From: an uncultured Prevotella sp.
GTDB lineage: Bacteria > Bacteroidota > Bacteroidia > Bacteroidales > Bacteroidaceae
Direction of reading: 5' to 3'
Length of the DNA: 28,839 nt
Assembly (NCBI GenBank): GCA_934256705.1
Contig: CAKQPF010000045.1
Coordinates: forward strand, 1 to 28,839
This document shows positions 1 to 7,981 of the stretch, one piece after another. The notes beneath the pieces are model-generated. The model worked only from the letters and a program-made list of their open reading frames with translations, was not told where the DNA came from and did not search any database. The position numbers were made by a program, and so were the translations under genes. Numbering within the stretch: position 1 is the first letter of the stretch; each line of letters begins with the position of its first letter.

Positions 1-186
1 AAGGAGAAACATGCCAGCAACTGTCCTCTTTGTGCTATCGGGCACGATGCCAATAAGGATAAAATCTGGGCATTAAAGGAAATGGATGCTGACCATGTGA
101 TGGCATGGAGCAAAGGCGGAGCCACGGACGGAAGCAACTGCCAGATGCTCTGCAAAACGCATAATCGGGCTAAAGGAAACAGATGA
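1..186 (+). CDS. HNH endonuclease, C-terminal fragment
   Basis: Only the last 61 residues lie in the window; the gene starts upstream. The frame is open from base 1 and stops at TGA 184-186. The visible part has a CxxC pair (Cys8, Cys11 of the fragment), then MDADHV (Asp31-His32), WSKGG, Asn46, a second Cys pair (Cys47, Cys51) and His54-Asn55. This is the usual order of a zinc-stabilised HNH nuclease: the first His is the likely general base, while the later Asn and His help bind metal. In Bacteroidota such a tail often ends DUF262/HNH (GmrSD-like) or other restriction-type proteins, but the N-terminal part that would decide this is missing. Nothing downstream is co-oriented with it, so it appears to end its transcription unit. 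Confidence 0.8.
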   Translation, partial: KEKHASNCPLCAIGHDANKDKIWALKEMDADHVMAWSKGGATDGSNCQMLCKTHNRAKGNR

Positions 187-373
187 TTCTTTCTTGCTGC
201 TGCCCATGCTCTGTGGATAGGAGCACTCCACTTTTGCTCGGCAATAAAAAGATGATGGACGTTGGTGTTCGGTTTTCGTTTTTTTAGAGTATTCACAAGA
301 AATCTGTCGTGATGTAAACCCTGTTTTGTTCTGTTTTTAACGGTTGTTAATACTTTTTCGACTCTTTTCCCGG

Positions 374-601
374 AAAAATATTTTTTGTGGTTTCTAATTC
401 CACTCTTCCACCTTAGTACTGTTACCGCTTTGATAATCAGTGGTTTAGATGGGGTGGAATTATGGGTGGAATTAGGGTGGAACTTCACGTAATTCCACCA
501 TAGTTCCACCCATAATTCCACCTTGTCTAACACTCTGATTATTAAACGAATAACATCCCCAAGGTGGAAGGGTGGAATTACAAACGACAAAAAATATTTT
601 T
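374..601. repeat. 228-bp imperfect palindrome with no gaps between arms
   Basis: Bases 374-487 pair with 488-601 in register around a centre at 487.5, with no insertion or deletion in either arm. By eye about 80% of positions pair, and several mismatches would be G-U pairs in RNA. The best blocks are 374-414 with 561-601 and 453-482 with 493-522. The motif GGTGGAA, or its complement, occurs about ten times along it. Gap-free arms with wobble pairs suggest an RNA hairpin or a short inverted-repeat element of the MITE kind. No open reading frame lies inside. Confidence 0.75.
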
Positions 602-726
602 AGAGAATAATCGCCGAAAAGTTGTGAATAGATGTTAATTTTGTGCTGTTTTACTCCAATTCACACCAGTAAGTACCCCCTAACCACAGAAAAGTCCATC
701 CAGTGAGGCGTGGGGAAAGGCTCTAT

Positions 727-836
727 GTAAAAGCTATGATATTAGGAGGTAAAAGCTATGATATTAGGAGGTAAAAGCTATGTTATTAGGAGGTAATAAC
801 TATGCTTTTACATTGCTATAACTATGCGTTTGATAA
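727..836 (+). repeat. 22-bp tandem repeat, each unit with an ATG, most preceded by AGGAGG
   Basis: Three near-perfect 22-bp units (727-748, 749-770, 771-792) are followed by two degenerate ones. ATG triplets sit at 736, 758, 780, 802 and 824, exactly 22 bases apart. From the second unit on, the motif AGGAGG or a close match precedes the ATG by about eight bases, a textbook Shine-Dalgarno spacing that is unusual in Bacteroidota. Because 22 is not a multiple of three, successive ATGs open overlapping mini-ORFs of 12 to 13 codons in different frames. No substantial gene follows on this strand. Confidence 0.7.
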
Positions 837-887
837 TTCATAATTCATAGTTCATAATTAGATCCAACAAAGCGCAGACAAAAGCGT

Positions 888-987
888 GGTACTGTCTTCC
901 AGACAGACGGGGAGGAATAGCTTATAGTCCCGGGACAAAGTCTCGGGTATTAAGAAAGTAGGGGAGAGCTGTCTGGAAGACAGTACC
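888..987. repeat. 100-bp hairpin element with 19-bp perfect terminal inverted repeats
   Basis: Bases 888-906 are the exact reverse complement of 969-987. A second hairpin lies inside, with CCCGGGA (929-935) facing TCTCGGG (941-947). A related core is seen again at about 22405-22435. It has no coding capacity and resembles the dispersed palindromic intergenic elements common in Bacteroidales. Confidence 0.7.
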
Positions 988-995
988 CCATTGAT

Positions 996-1078
996 GTGCT
1001 TTCTCGCCTTTGGCTCGCTCGCCCTGTTCAAAATCCATCACGGATGCGGATGTGACGGATTTGTTCTTTCACGGATTT
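996..1078. repeat. Half copy of the 329-bp palindromic repeat family
   Basis: Bases 1025-1078 match the right arm of the units at 26.5-28.8 kb: the block GTTCAAA, then ATCACGGAT, GACGGAT, TTGTTCTTTCACGGATTT in the same order and spacing (compare 26746-26801). Bases 996-1024 also resemble the stretch just before that arm. The matching left arm is absent, so this copy is a remnant or a one-armed variant. Confidence 0.6.
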
Positions 1079-1086
1079 CCTCTTCC

Positions 1087-1143
1087 AAGATAACAAAAAC
1101 AGCCGGCAGGGAATTTCACCCTGCCGGCTGTTTTTGTTATCTT
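1087..1143 (-). terminator. Intrinsic terminator of the seven-gene operon
   Basis: Bases 1087-1111 are the perfect 25-base reverse complement of 1119-1143, with a 7-base loop. The GC-rich core (AGCCGGCAGGG) is flanked by A5 and T5, so the stem can act as a terminator on both strands. It lies 65 bases beyond the stop codon of the last operon gene (1209), where the leftward transcript would end. Confidence 0.85.
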
Positions 1144-1208
1144 ATTTATGCAGCGTAGCCTTAAGGAAGTATGGCTGACGCTGTTGCGGATTCTATTTGC
1201 GGATTCTA

Positions 1209-2933
1209 TTACTGGATAGGGAGATACCAGTTGTGGGTATCCATGAGGCGGGAGTAGGTGGCTTCGTCCTTTGCTCCAGCACGGCGTGAGATAGGCTCTG
1301 CGAGGTATGCAGGGTCGTTACGACGGAGGGCGATGCGCATGAGGTCGAAGAAACGCTTGCCTTCAAATGCACTTTCGAGAGCCATCTCAGTGACGATGAG
1401 GTCCTCCACATACTTTATTTCCTCTTCACCGGAGAGATTGGCAGGGATGCAGTAAGTGGTGTCGCAATCCACATAGCCACAACCGCGGGCATGTATGCCG
1501 AGGGTGTTGTTCTCCGTGAATATGTCATCGTTGAATCCAAGGTAAGCGGAAGCCTTGCTGCGCTCTTCCTCAGAGATGTATTTCTCGATGTTCCTGTTGG
1601 TCAGTCCATACTTGAGGATGCAGAAAGCAGACTCAGGGTAGCCGGCACGGTTAAGTGCTTCGGCAAACATGAGATATACCTGCTGTCGGCGATAGAGAGG
1701 TATGAAATTGCCATTTTCCATCTTTTCTATTTCTTGGTAGTCGGAAGAATAGAGCGCAGTCTCGTCTTGGTTGATGGTCCTGTTTTGGTAGCATGCAGCC
1801 AGACGCAGGTCACCGGCATAATAACTGCGGTAAAATCCGGTCTTAGGAGCATAGACTGTGTCTTTCTGAGTCTCGCTGACTTTATCCACGTAACAGTAGT
1901 TCTGGGCTTTGGAAAGGTCGAACAGTGCCTTTGAAGGACCAGCCTGATAGTGGTAATAGTTGGTCTCTGTGGAAGCGAAAAGGTCATGGATATATGACCT
2001 TACACCGTAGAACTCATTCTGCTCCATAGGGATAAAAGACATGATGTCATCGCTTTTGTCCGAATTCCATGTGAAACTGTAGGACATTGATGCTGTCGTG
2101 AAGTCAAGGTTGGTGACATACCATGTTCCTCTTTCTACTCCTGTCTGCAGATAATTGTTCTTTTGGGTCATGAGATCATAGAAGTATCCACATGCTTCTT
2201 CGTAGCGTCCGGTCCAGAGACACATCTCTCCGAGGAGCACACGAACAGGGATAAAGAACTTCGGTGACGCGAATTTGTCTGTGCCCATCTCTCCGTATTT
2301 CGGGTATTCGGTATCTACGTAAGGCTTGAGGTCATCGATGAAATAAGAGCATATCTCATTGATGTCAGCGTATTTCTGCTGAGTAGCGGCGAGTGCATCC
2401 TTCTCTGTGAGCAATGGCTTGAGGATGAGCGGCACCTTGCCGTATATCTTAGCGAGCTGGAGATAGGTCCATGCGCGGTAGGTCTTCATGACAGCATACT
2501 CCTTTTCGAATATCTTCTTGCCGAGGCGGTCGAGGGTGGTGTCGGCATTCTCTATGAAGTAGTTGCAGTTATTGATTACGGCATAGTAGTCGCTGATGTT
2601 GTTATACTGGTTTGGTGCACTGAAATCATTGGCAGCCATCTGCTGTATAGCGGTGGTGGCATCCACTGATGGAGTCATGAGGTCGGCACGGAGTTCGCCG
2701 AGCAGCAAAGTGCGGTCAGCTATTACCTGCATGCAGCGTATGGCTCCGGTGACGTAGTTGAGCGAGTCTTCCGGTGTGTTGATCTTGCTGTCCTCTACTC
2801 GTCCTACCATGTCGGACTTGGTGTCGAGCATATCAGCACATGAGGTCAGGACGCTTCCAGTGATTCCCATTAGCGGGAATGTCAGGAAGGCTATGACTGA
2901 CTTCTTGAAATATGATGTCTTTTTGGTTTTCAT
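1209..2933 (-). CDS. SusD/RagB-family nutrient-binding outer-membrane lipoprotein (second pair)
   Basis: This is a surface lipoprotein that would cap the SusC channel encoded just before it and bind its ligand. The 574-residue length is normal for SusD. It has a signal peptide and a lipobox ending at Cys32 (VLTSC), followed by ADMLD. The TPR-like core shows YYAVINNCNYFIE and KTYRAWTYLQLAKIYGKVPL, and the C-terminal region has FEGKRFFDLMRIA, all typical of the family. It starts 79 bases after the second susC and is the last gene before a strong terminator. Its sequence is clearly different from the other SusD here, so the pairs are not a recent duplication. The ligand cannot be read from the sequence. 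Confidence 0.93.
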   Translation of the reverse strand: MKTKKTSYFKKSVIAFLTFPLMGITGSVLTSCADMLDTKSDMVGRVEDSKINTPEDSLNYVTGAIRCMQVIADRTLLLGELRADLMTPSVDATTAIQQMAANDFSAPNQYNNISDYYAVINNCNYFIENADTTLDRLGKKIFEKEYAVMKTYRAWTYLQLAKIYGKVPLILKPLLTEKDALAATQQKYADINEICSYFIDDLKPYVDTEYPKYGEMGTDKFASPKFFIPVRVLLGEMCLWTGRYEEACGYFYDLMTQKNNYLQTGVERGTWYVTNLDFTTASMSYSFTWNSDKSDDIMSFIPMEQNEFYGVRSYIHDLFASTETNYYHYQAGPSKALFDLSKAQNYCYVDKVSETQKDTVYAPKTGFYRSYYAGDLRLAACYQNRTINQDETALYSSDYQEIEKMENGNFIPLYRRQQVYLMFAEALNRAGYPESAFCILKYGLTNRNIEKYISEEERSKASAYLGFNDDIFTENNTLGIHARGCGYVDCDTTYCIPANLSGEEEIKYVEDLIVTEMALESAFEGKRFFDLMRIALRRNDPAYLAEPISRRAGAKDEATYSRLMDTHNWYLPIQ

Positions 2934-2968
2934 TGTTGTATTTCTTTTAGAAGAATATGAAGAATATC

Positions 2969-2997
2969 GTTATCCACCGGTAACGCGGTGGACGCGG
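2969..2997 (-). promoter_or_regulatory. susC-susD intercistronic hairpin motif, copy 2
   Basis: This 29-base stretch differs at only three positions from 11866-11894, which lies in the other susC-susD gap. On the transcribed strand it can fold with CCACCG facing CGGTGG across a 6-base loop. Its position suggests a processing, stability or attenuation element setting the susC to susD ratio; that role is inference. Confidence 0.5.
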
Positions 2998-3012
2998 TGG
3001 CTATTCCTGTTT

Positions 3013-6000
3013 TTAGAGGTTGAGCTTGACACCCACTGCGAAGGTGCGTCCAGCGCCTAAGAGACCACGGTCGATACCCTGAAGGATAGTGCTGCCGGAA
3101 AGAGTGCAGTCAGGGTTGGAACCGAGATAGTGGGTGAGTGTGAAGAGATTATATGCAGCTCCCCATACGGTGATACCCTGGAGGTATGTGGTGTTCATAG
3201 GGAGAGAATAGCTGAGAGTCACATTGCTCAGACGGAGATATGAGCCGTCCTCTATCCAGCGGTCGCTGAAGCGGGCATTGCCATGAGGGTCCTGATAACT
3301 GATGCGTGGCATTGAGGTAACCTGACCTTCAGTGGTCCAGCGGCTGTTCATGGCAGTGGTCTGATTGTAGAAATACTTGCCGCTCTCCAGGATGCTGCGC
3401 TCATAGTTGAAGATGTCATTGCCAAGAGAGTAAGTGAATGTGGCATCGAGGGTCCATCGCTTCCAGTTGAAGTGGGTGAAGATATTGCCATAGATGTCCG
3501 GATTAGGGTCGCCGATGATGACACGGTCAGCGTCATCAATGCAGTGATTGCCGTCACGATCCACGAATTTCATGTCGCCAGCCTGGAAGAACACCTTGTT
3601 GCCGGACTTGTCAAGCTGATAGAGAGCGGCGTCATTGGCCTCCTTTGTGGTGGAGAACACGCCGTCAGTGGCATAACCGTAGAACACGCCTACAGGATTG
3701 CCTACTGATGTGAGGATGGTAGCGCCATAGGCAGAGGTCTCATAGCTTGCATTGTTGTTGCTCAATGCAGTGACCTTATTCTTGTAATGACCTGCGCTTG
3801 CACCGAGTTCCCAATGGAAATCCTTGGAGTTTACCACCTTGTAAGCCAGACTTGCGTCGAATCCGGTGTTCTCCAGCTTGCCGTTGTTGCCCCAGTTCTG
3901 GTCGATACCGCTGGTCCATGACATCTTGTTGAGGCTGATAAGGTCAGATGTCCATGACTTGAACACATTGAAAGCGGCGTGGAGACGATTGCCGAAGAAG
4001 TTGCCTTCTATGCCGGCAGTGAGGCGGCTTGTGGTCTCCCATTTGAGGGAACTGTTGCCCACATTGCCGAGATACTTGCCAGTGATGTCGTTTCCGAGCA
4101 TGCTCTTTGCGATGAAGTAAGAGCGGGAAGCGGTGTAGTCGATGTTGTCATTGCCGGAAATGTCGAAGCCGAGATTGAGGCGGAGATAGTTGATAGCCTT
4201 GATGTCAGCGAGCCATTTCTCATTGCTGAGGACGTAAGAGCCCTGTATGCTCGGGAAGATACCCCATACAGTGCCGAAGGCTTTGAGTCCGTCAGCGTCC
4301 TTGCCGAAGCGTGAGGAAGCCTGGGCGGAGAGTCCGGCAGTGAGGTAATACTTCTCAGCGTAGTTGTAATCAGCGCTTGCATACCATGTGATATCCGTGG
4401 ATTTGTCGTCAGCACCGTCGGTGGAAGAATAGGAGAGTGATGAAGACATGTCAGGGTTTTTGTCGTTAGGAGTGTTGTAACCCTTCTGCACGTTGAGGCG
4501 GTAGCTGTTGTTGAGGTATCTTACGCCACCGATCACCTTGATGGAATTGGCATTGTAGCGGTTGGTCCATGTGACACGGGTGTCGCTCTGGATGAAGTTC
4601 TGACGGCCGGCAAGTGACTGGCGTATGTTGTTCATATAGATACGGTCGGTCACACCAGGCAGAAGGAACTGCGGAACGCCTGTTCTCGGGAGGTAATATT
4701 CCTCATTGGTGTTGATGAGAGAGAAATTGAAAGCCTCGGAAAGGGTCAGATGCTTGTTGATATGGTAAGTAGGAGTGATGGAGAACATCACGAGACGGTT
4801 GCCGAAAGTGTTGCGGTTACGTCCCTCACCATTCTCAAGGATGCTCAGAGGGTTGGCGATGCTGCGGTCGTTGGTAGGCACGACGCCTTCCAGATAATTG
4901 TCAGCCTCGGCAAGATAAGAGCTCACGTTGCCATTGATGTCAAAGGCATAAGGAGACAGGAAAGGCGACTTGATGAGCGCGATGAAGTTAGGAGCGGTAG
5001 GAGTGATGCTCTCGATGTCGGAAGCAATGCCGATATCGCGAAGGTTGCGGCTCACATCGCTGAATGAAGCATCAAAGCGGCAGTCAAGGTTTCTGGTAAT
5101 GTTGATGTCGGTATTGAGGCGCATGTCGAAGCGTGAGAAGTCATGCTTCTTCAGAGTGCTGTTGGCAAGGGTGTAGCCAACGCTGAGGTTATAGTTTGCC
5201 ACATCGTCACCTCCCTGCACGTTGATGCCGTAATTCTGTGAGAAAGCGTTCTCATAGACCTCCTTTTTCCAGTCAGTATTGTTGTGATACTGATTGTAAT
5301 AGTAATAGGAAGGGTCGGAGATGAGATACTTCATGGAAGACATGTCGGACATTCTCGCTGTCAGGAGCTCCGTGGTGTATGTGCGGAAATCCTCTGCACC
5401 GAGCATAGTGGCGGTGCGAGGCATGAGCTGGAACTTGCCGCCGATGGTCACGTCAATCTTGGTGGCCATGCTCCTGTTGCGCTTGGTGGTGATGAGGATG
5501 ACGCCGTTGGCACCCTTTGCACCGTAGATGGCGGTACCGTTGCGGAGCACTTCCACCTTGTCGATGTCATTGACGTTGATGTTGGCGAGGATATTGTTGT
5601 AATATCCGTCGTGGAGCATGGTGCGCTCATACTGCATGTCCATGATAACTCCATCCACTACGACGAGTGGCTGGGCGGTGGACTTCAGCGAATTGAGACC
5701 ATTGATGAACATTACGTTGCCCAGTCCATCATTGCCTCCACGGCTGACAGAGCGGACTTCAGCGCCCAGACGCTGCTGGATGAACGGGTCGATGCTCTGC
5801 TCGGCGTTGTTGTCAAAGTCGGATGCCACGGTGAGGCGGCTGCCGGAAGTGGACTTGGTGTAACTGCTGGAGAAGGTATCGCTGAAGAGTCGGGCGTTGA
5901 CATTGTTGAGGTCAGAGCCTACAGCCACCTGAATGGAAGCCGAACCTTCGAGCGACATGAAGAGACTGTTGACGTAATCAGGCACGCTGATGGAGTAGTT

Positions 6001-6213
6001 GCCCTCGGCATCAGTCATGGCAGAGTAGCGCTCGTTGCCGTATGCCTTGACCTGCACGCCGGTAAGAGGCTTGCCGGTGGCGGCATCGGTCACCTTACCC
6101 TTGATGTCCTTTGCCTGCGCATCGGTGAGAGGAAGAAGCATAAGCAAGCCCATGAGCGAGCATTTCTTCATCTTTTGTATGTTATAAATGAGATTTTTCA
6201 TATATGATTTCAT
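3013..6213 (-). CDS. SusC/RagA-family TonB-linked outer-membrane transporter (second pair)
   Basis: This is a TonB-dependent beta-barrel importer that would work with the SusD encoded downstream. I take ATG 6213 as the start (1066 residues). A GTG at 6225 overlaps the upstream stop codon and another ATG at 6201 is possible. The order is: signal peptide cleaved near Ala34 (DAQA), a carboxypeptidase-regulatory-like domain at about 36-108 (KGKVTDAATGKPLTGVQV), a plug with VVVDGV and KVEVLRNGTAIYGAKGANGV, then the barrel with SDRWIEDGSYLRLSNVTLSY and a C-terminal FAVGVKLNL. The stretch between the regulatory-like domain and the plug (about 108-140) is Ser/Thr-rich and has no recognisable TonB box, unlike the other SusC here. 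It is almost contiguous with the preceding FAS1 gene, suggesting translational coupling. Confidence 0.93.
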   Translation of the reverse strand: MKSYMKNLIYNIQKMKKCSLMGLLMLLPLTDAQAKDIKGKVTDAATGKPLTGVQVKAYGNERYSAMTDAEGNYSISVPDYVNSLFMSLEGSASIQVAVGSDLNNVNARLFSDTFSSSYTKSTSGSRLTVASDFDNNAEQSIDPFIQQRLGAEVRSVSRGGNDGLGNVMFINGLNSLKSTAQPLVVVDGVIMDMQYERTMLHDGYYNNILANINVNDIDKVEVLRNGTAIYGAKGANGVILITTKRNRSMATKIDVTIGGKFQLMPRTATMLGAEDFRTYTTELLTARMSDMSSMKYLISDPSYYYYNQYHNNTDWKKEVYENAFSQNYGINVQGGDDVANYNLSVGYTLANSTLKKHDFSRFDMRLNTDINITRNLDCRFDASFSDVSRNLRDIGIASDIESITPTAPNFIALIKSPFLSPYAFDINGNVSSYLAEADNYLEGVVPTNDRSIANPLSILENGEGRNRNTFGNRLVMFSITPTYHINKHLTLSEAFNFSLINTNEEYYLPRTGVPQFLLPGVTDRIYMNNIRQSLAGRQNFIQSDTRVTWTNRYNANSIKVIGGVRYLNNSYRLNVQKGYNTPNDKNPDMSSSLSYSSTDGADDKSTDITWYASADYNYAEKYYLTAGLSAQASSRFGKDADGLKAFGTVWGIFPSIQGSYVLSNEKWLADIKAINYLRLNLGFDISGNDNIDYTASRSYFIAKSMLGNDITGKYLGNVGNSSLKWETTSRLTAGIEGNFFGNRLHAAFNVFKSWTSDLISLNKMSWTSGIDQNWGNNGKLENTGFDASLAYKVVNSKDFHWELGASAGHYKNKVTALSNNNASYETSAYGATILTSVGNPVGVFYGYATDGVFSTTKEANDAALYQLDKSGNKVFFQAGDMKFVDRDGNHCIDDADRVIIGDPNPDIYGNIFTHFNWKRWTLDATFTYSLGNDIFNYERSILESGKYFYNQTTAMNSRWTTEGQVTSMPRISYQDPHGNARFSDRWIEDGSYLRLSNVTLSYSLPMNTTYLQGITVWGAAYNLFTLTHYLGSNPDCTLSGSTILQGIDRGLLGAGRTFAVGVKLNL

Positions 6214-6224
6214 TTTAGGATTCA

Positions 6225-7862
6225 CTATTCTTCATTGTTCTCACGCACAGGACTGAGGAAAATGCAGTCGAGATACATCTCACGGTTGTACTTCATGTTT
6301 TCTCTTGAAGAGATGCTGCACTCTATCGTGATGCTGACAGAAGAGTTGTTCTGATTGTAATTGCAGGCAGGCAGCTCGAATGCTTTAGCCACGCAGATGG
6401 TGTCAACACGTGCAGGGTCGCTGGTGAACACCTTGCCTCCACAGTTGTATTTCTGCTCTTTGCCCTCGGCATCAAGGTAATTGATGGTGGCCTTGAACTT
6501 GCAAGGACGCATATTGCCGTTAGGGTCCTCAACGGTCTTAGGGAGGATTATGACGTTGAAGTCATACTTTCCAGAGAGCGTATTCGCAAGTTTGTAGGTC
6601 AGTTTCCAGTTGGCTGTACCCTTGGAAGGCTTGATGTCAAGGTAACCGCCCTTGGAGATGCTGTCTGCATTGAGTGAATATGCGTTATAGACGCAAAGAT
6701 TATAGGAGATGATGTTCCAGTGGCTTTCTGCTTCATACTCATTCTTGATGAAGTAAGTCTGCTCAGGAGTTAATGGCCATTCGTCATAATAGTAGATGAA
6801 ACCATTGCTGCAGGTCACCTTTCCCTTTGCCGCACCGAAGATACCGTTGCTCTCGAATGGCTTGTAATAGACGTGGTATTCAGGTCTAGCATTGTTATAA
6901 TACATTGATCTCACGCTGTCCTTCATGCTTGACTGGATGGAAGGGCTGAAGAAAGCATCCTCAAGGAGCGAACGGGTAGCCCAATACTTCTGGAGAGAGT
7001 CGCCTTTCTCCATGCTGGAAGGGTACTTGAAGTGGCTTGCGGCCTCGTCCCACGCCTTCTTCCAACCTTCGTTGGTAGTCACGATGGAGTAGTATGTGGA
7101 GTCCTCGGCATTGATAAGGCCCACAGACTCGATAATCTTGTTGCGCTCATATACCACGGAGTCGACATATACTGGAACACCATCGACCAGTCCGCTGCTG
7201 ACGCTTGCGTTCTCATCGAATACGTCCTCATTGTAGGAAGCGATGATATTGCCGGCTTCTGTGAACTGAGGAATGGCGTTGAGAGCCTCATATACCGTAT
7301 ATTTATAAGGTATCTGCTGGTCCATGACGTGAAGGACACCGTTCTTGCATCGGATGTTCTTCTCCTTGAAGCTGACGCCGAGGATGTCATTGTCGGTCAT
7401 GGCAACGCGCTTGAAGTTGAGCATACGTAGGGTATCTGTGCCTGTAGAGCGTGGGGAACGGCAGAGATGGTTCTTCACGAAATTCTTCTCTACGGCGGAA
7501 TCGCCATTAGCTGTCTGCACGAGAGCGAGGAGGGAATCCTTGTTGAACGTGCCGTTGACAGGAGCCATGACGGTGAGTGACTGGCCTCCATCGAGGATTT
7601 CAGCATAGCTCATGCTTGACTTCTTGTGCTGGCGGAACACCTTGGTCTGGGTCAGCACTTCGGCAAAGTCGCTGAGTTCCGGATTGCTGGAGATCTGCTG
7701 CCAGAGGGAAATGTTGCTGCTTTCGGAGTCCGCACCGTCGTAATGGTCGTCCCAGTCAGAGCAGGAAGCCACACTTCCTGCACCGGCAATGCCCAAAGGG
7801 AGGGCAAGGAGCATGAAGCGGAGTCCGGACTTCTTGATGTATTTTGAAATGAAATTATTCAT
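6225..7862 (-). CDS. FAS1 (fasciclin) domain lipoprotein, two FAS1 domains
   Basis: A 545-residue lipoprotein with a lipobox ending at Cys34 (SVASC) and then acidic SDWDDH, which favours surface export in Bacteroidota. The first FAS1 domain (about 50-185) has the H1-like LTVMAPVNG (97-104) and the H2-like NGVLHVMD (174-181). A more divergent second one spans about 188-375, ending near SNGFIYYYDEW. The last 170 residues look beta-rich and may be a carbohydrate-binding-like sandwich, but I cannot name the family. FAS1 domains mediate adhesion or ligand binding, and no catalytic motif is visible. It begins with MNNFISKYIKK, nearly the same leader as its upstream neighbour. Its TAG stop overlaps a possible GTG start of the second susC. 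It probably serves as an accessory surface binder for the SusC/D gates. Confidence 0.85.
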   Translation of the reverse strand: MNNFISKYIKKSGLRFMLLALPLGIAGAGSVASCSDWDDHYDGADSESSNISLWQQISSNPELSDFAEVLTQTKVFRQHKKSSMSYAEILDGGQSLTVMAPVNGTFNKDSLLALVQTANGDSAVEKNFVKNHLCRSPRSTGTDTLRMLNFKRVAMTDNDILGVSFKEKNIRCKNGVLHVMDQQIPYKYTVYEALNAIPQFTEAGNIIASYNEDVFDENASVSSGLVDGVPVYVDSVVYERNKIIESVGLINAEDSTYYSIVTTNEGWKKAWDEAASHFKYPSSMEKGDSLQKYWATRSLLEDAFFSPSIQSSMKDSVRSMYYNNARPEYHVYYKPFESNGIFGAAKGKVTCSNGFIYYYDEWPLTPEQTYFIKNEYEAESHWNIISYNLCVYNAYSLNADSISKGGYLDIKPSKGTANWKLTYKLANTLSGKYDFNVIILPKTVEDPNGNMRPCKFKATINYLDAEGKEQKYNCGGKVFTSDPARVDTICVAKAFELPACNYNQNNSSVSITIECSISSRENMKYNREMYLDCIFLSPVRENNEE

Positions 7863-7929
7863 ATATAGTTGATGTTTGTAAGGTAACTTTTTCTTGTTGG
7901 TATCAATCCATTGGCTTTAACCTCAGAGA

Positions 7930-7969
7930 CGTGGAAACGGGAAGCATGATGTTGCCGCCCGGTTCCACG
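7930..7969 (-). promoter_or_regulatory. Intercistronic hairpin between the two FAS1 genes
   Basis: Bases 7930-7941 and 7958-7969 form a 12-base inverted repeat with one mismatch around a 16-base loop, in the 119-base gap. There is no T tract, so it is more likely an mRNA stability or processing structure than a full terminator. Confidence 0.5.
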
Positions 7970-7981
7970 GCTATTAAGTCA

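Larger units (their letters stand above)
187..1086. other. Gene-free, repeat-rich intergenic region
   Basis: I see no credible coding sequence between the HNH gene and the terminator at 1087. The region holds a 228-bp palindrome, a 22-bp tandem array, a 100-bp hairpin element and a half copy of the 329-bp repeat family, each listed separately. The part at 187-373 is AT-rich and I can assign nothing to it. Stacking of unrelated repeats next to a nuclease gene suggests a site that has received several insertions. Confidence 0.6.

Noticed and set aside
374..601. Retron msr-msd RNA
   Set aside because: No reverse transcriptase gene is visible within the window, and the layout is a single long palindrome rather than two nested structures.
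727..836. CRISPR array
   Set aside because: Units are contiguous with no unique spacers, and no cas genes are nearby.
5284..6207. 307-codon forward frame opposite the second susC
   Set aside because: It is antisense to conserved SusC plug motifs and lacks any feature of its own.
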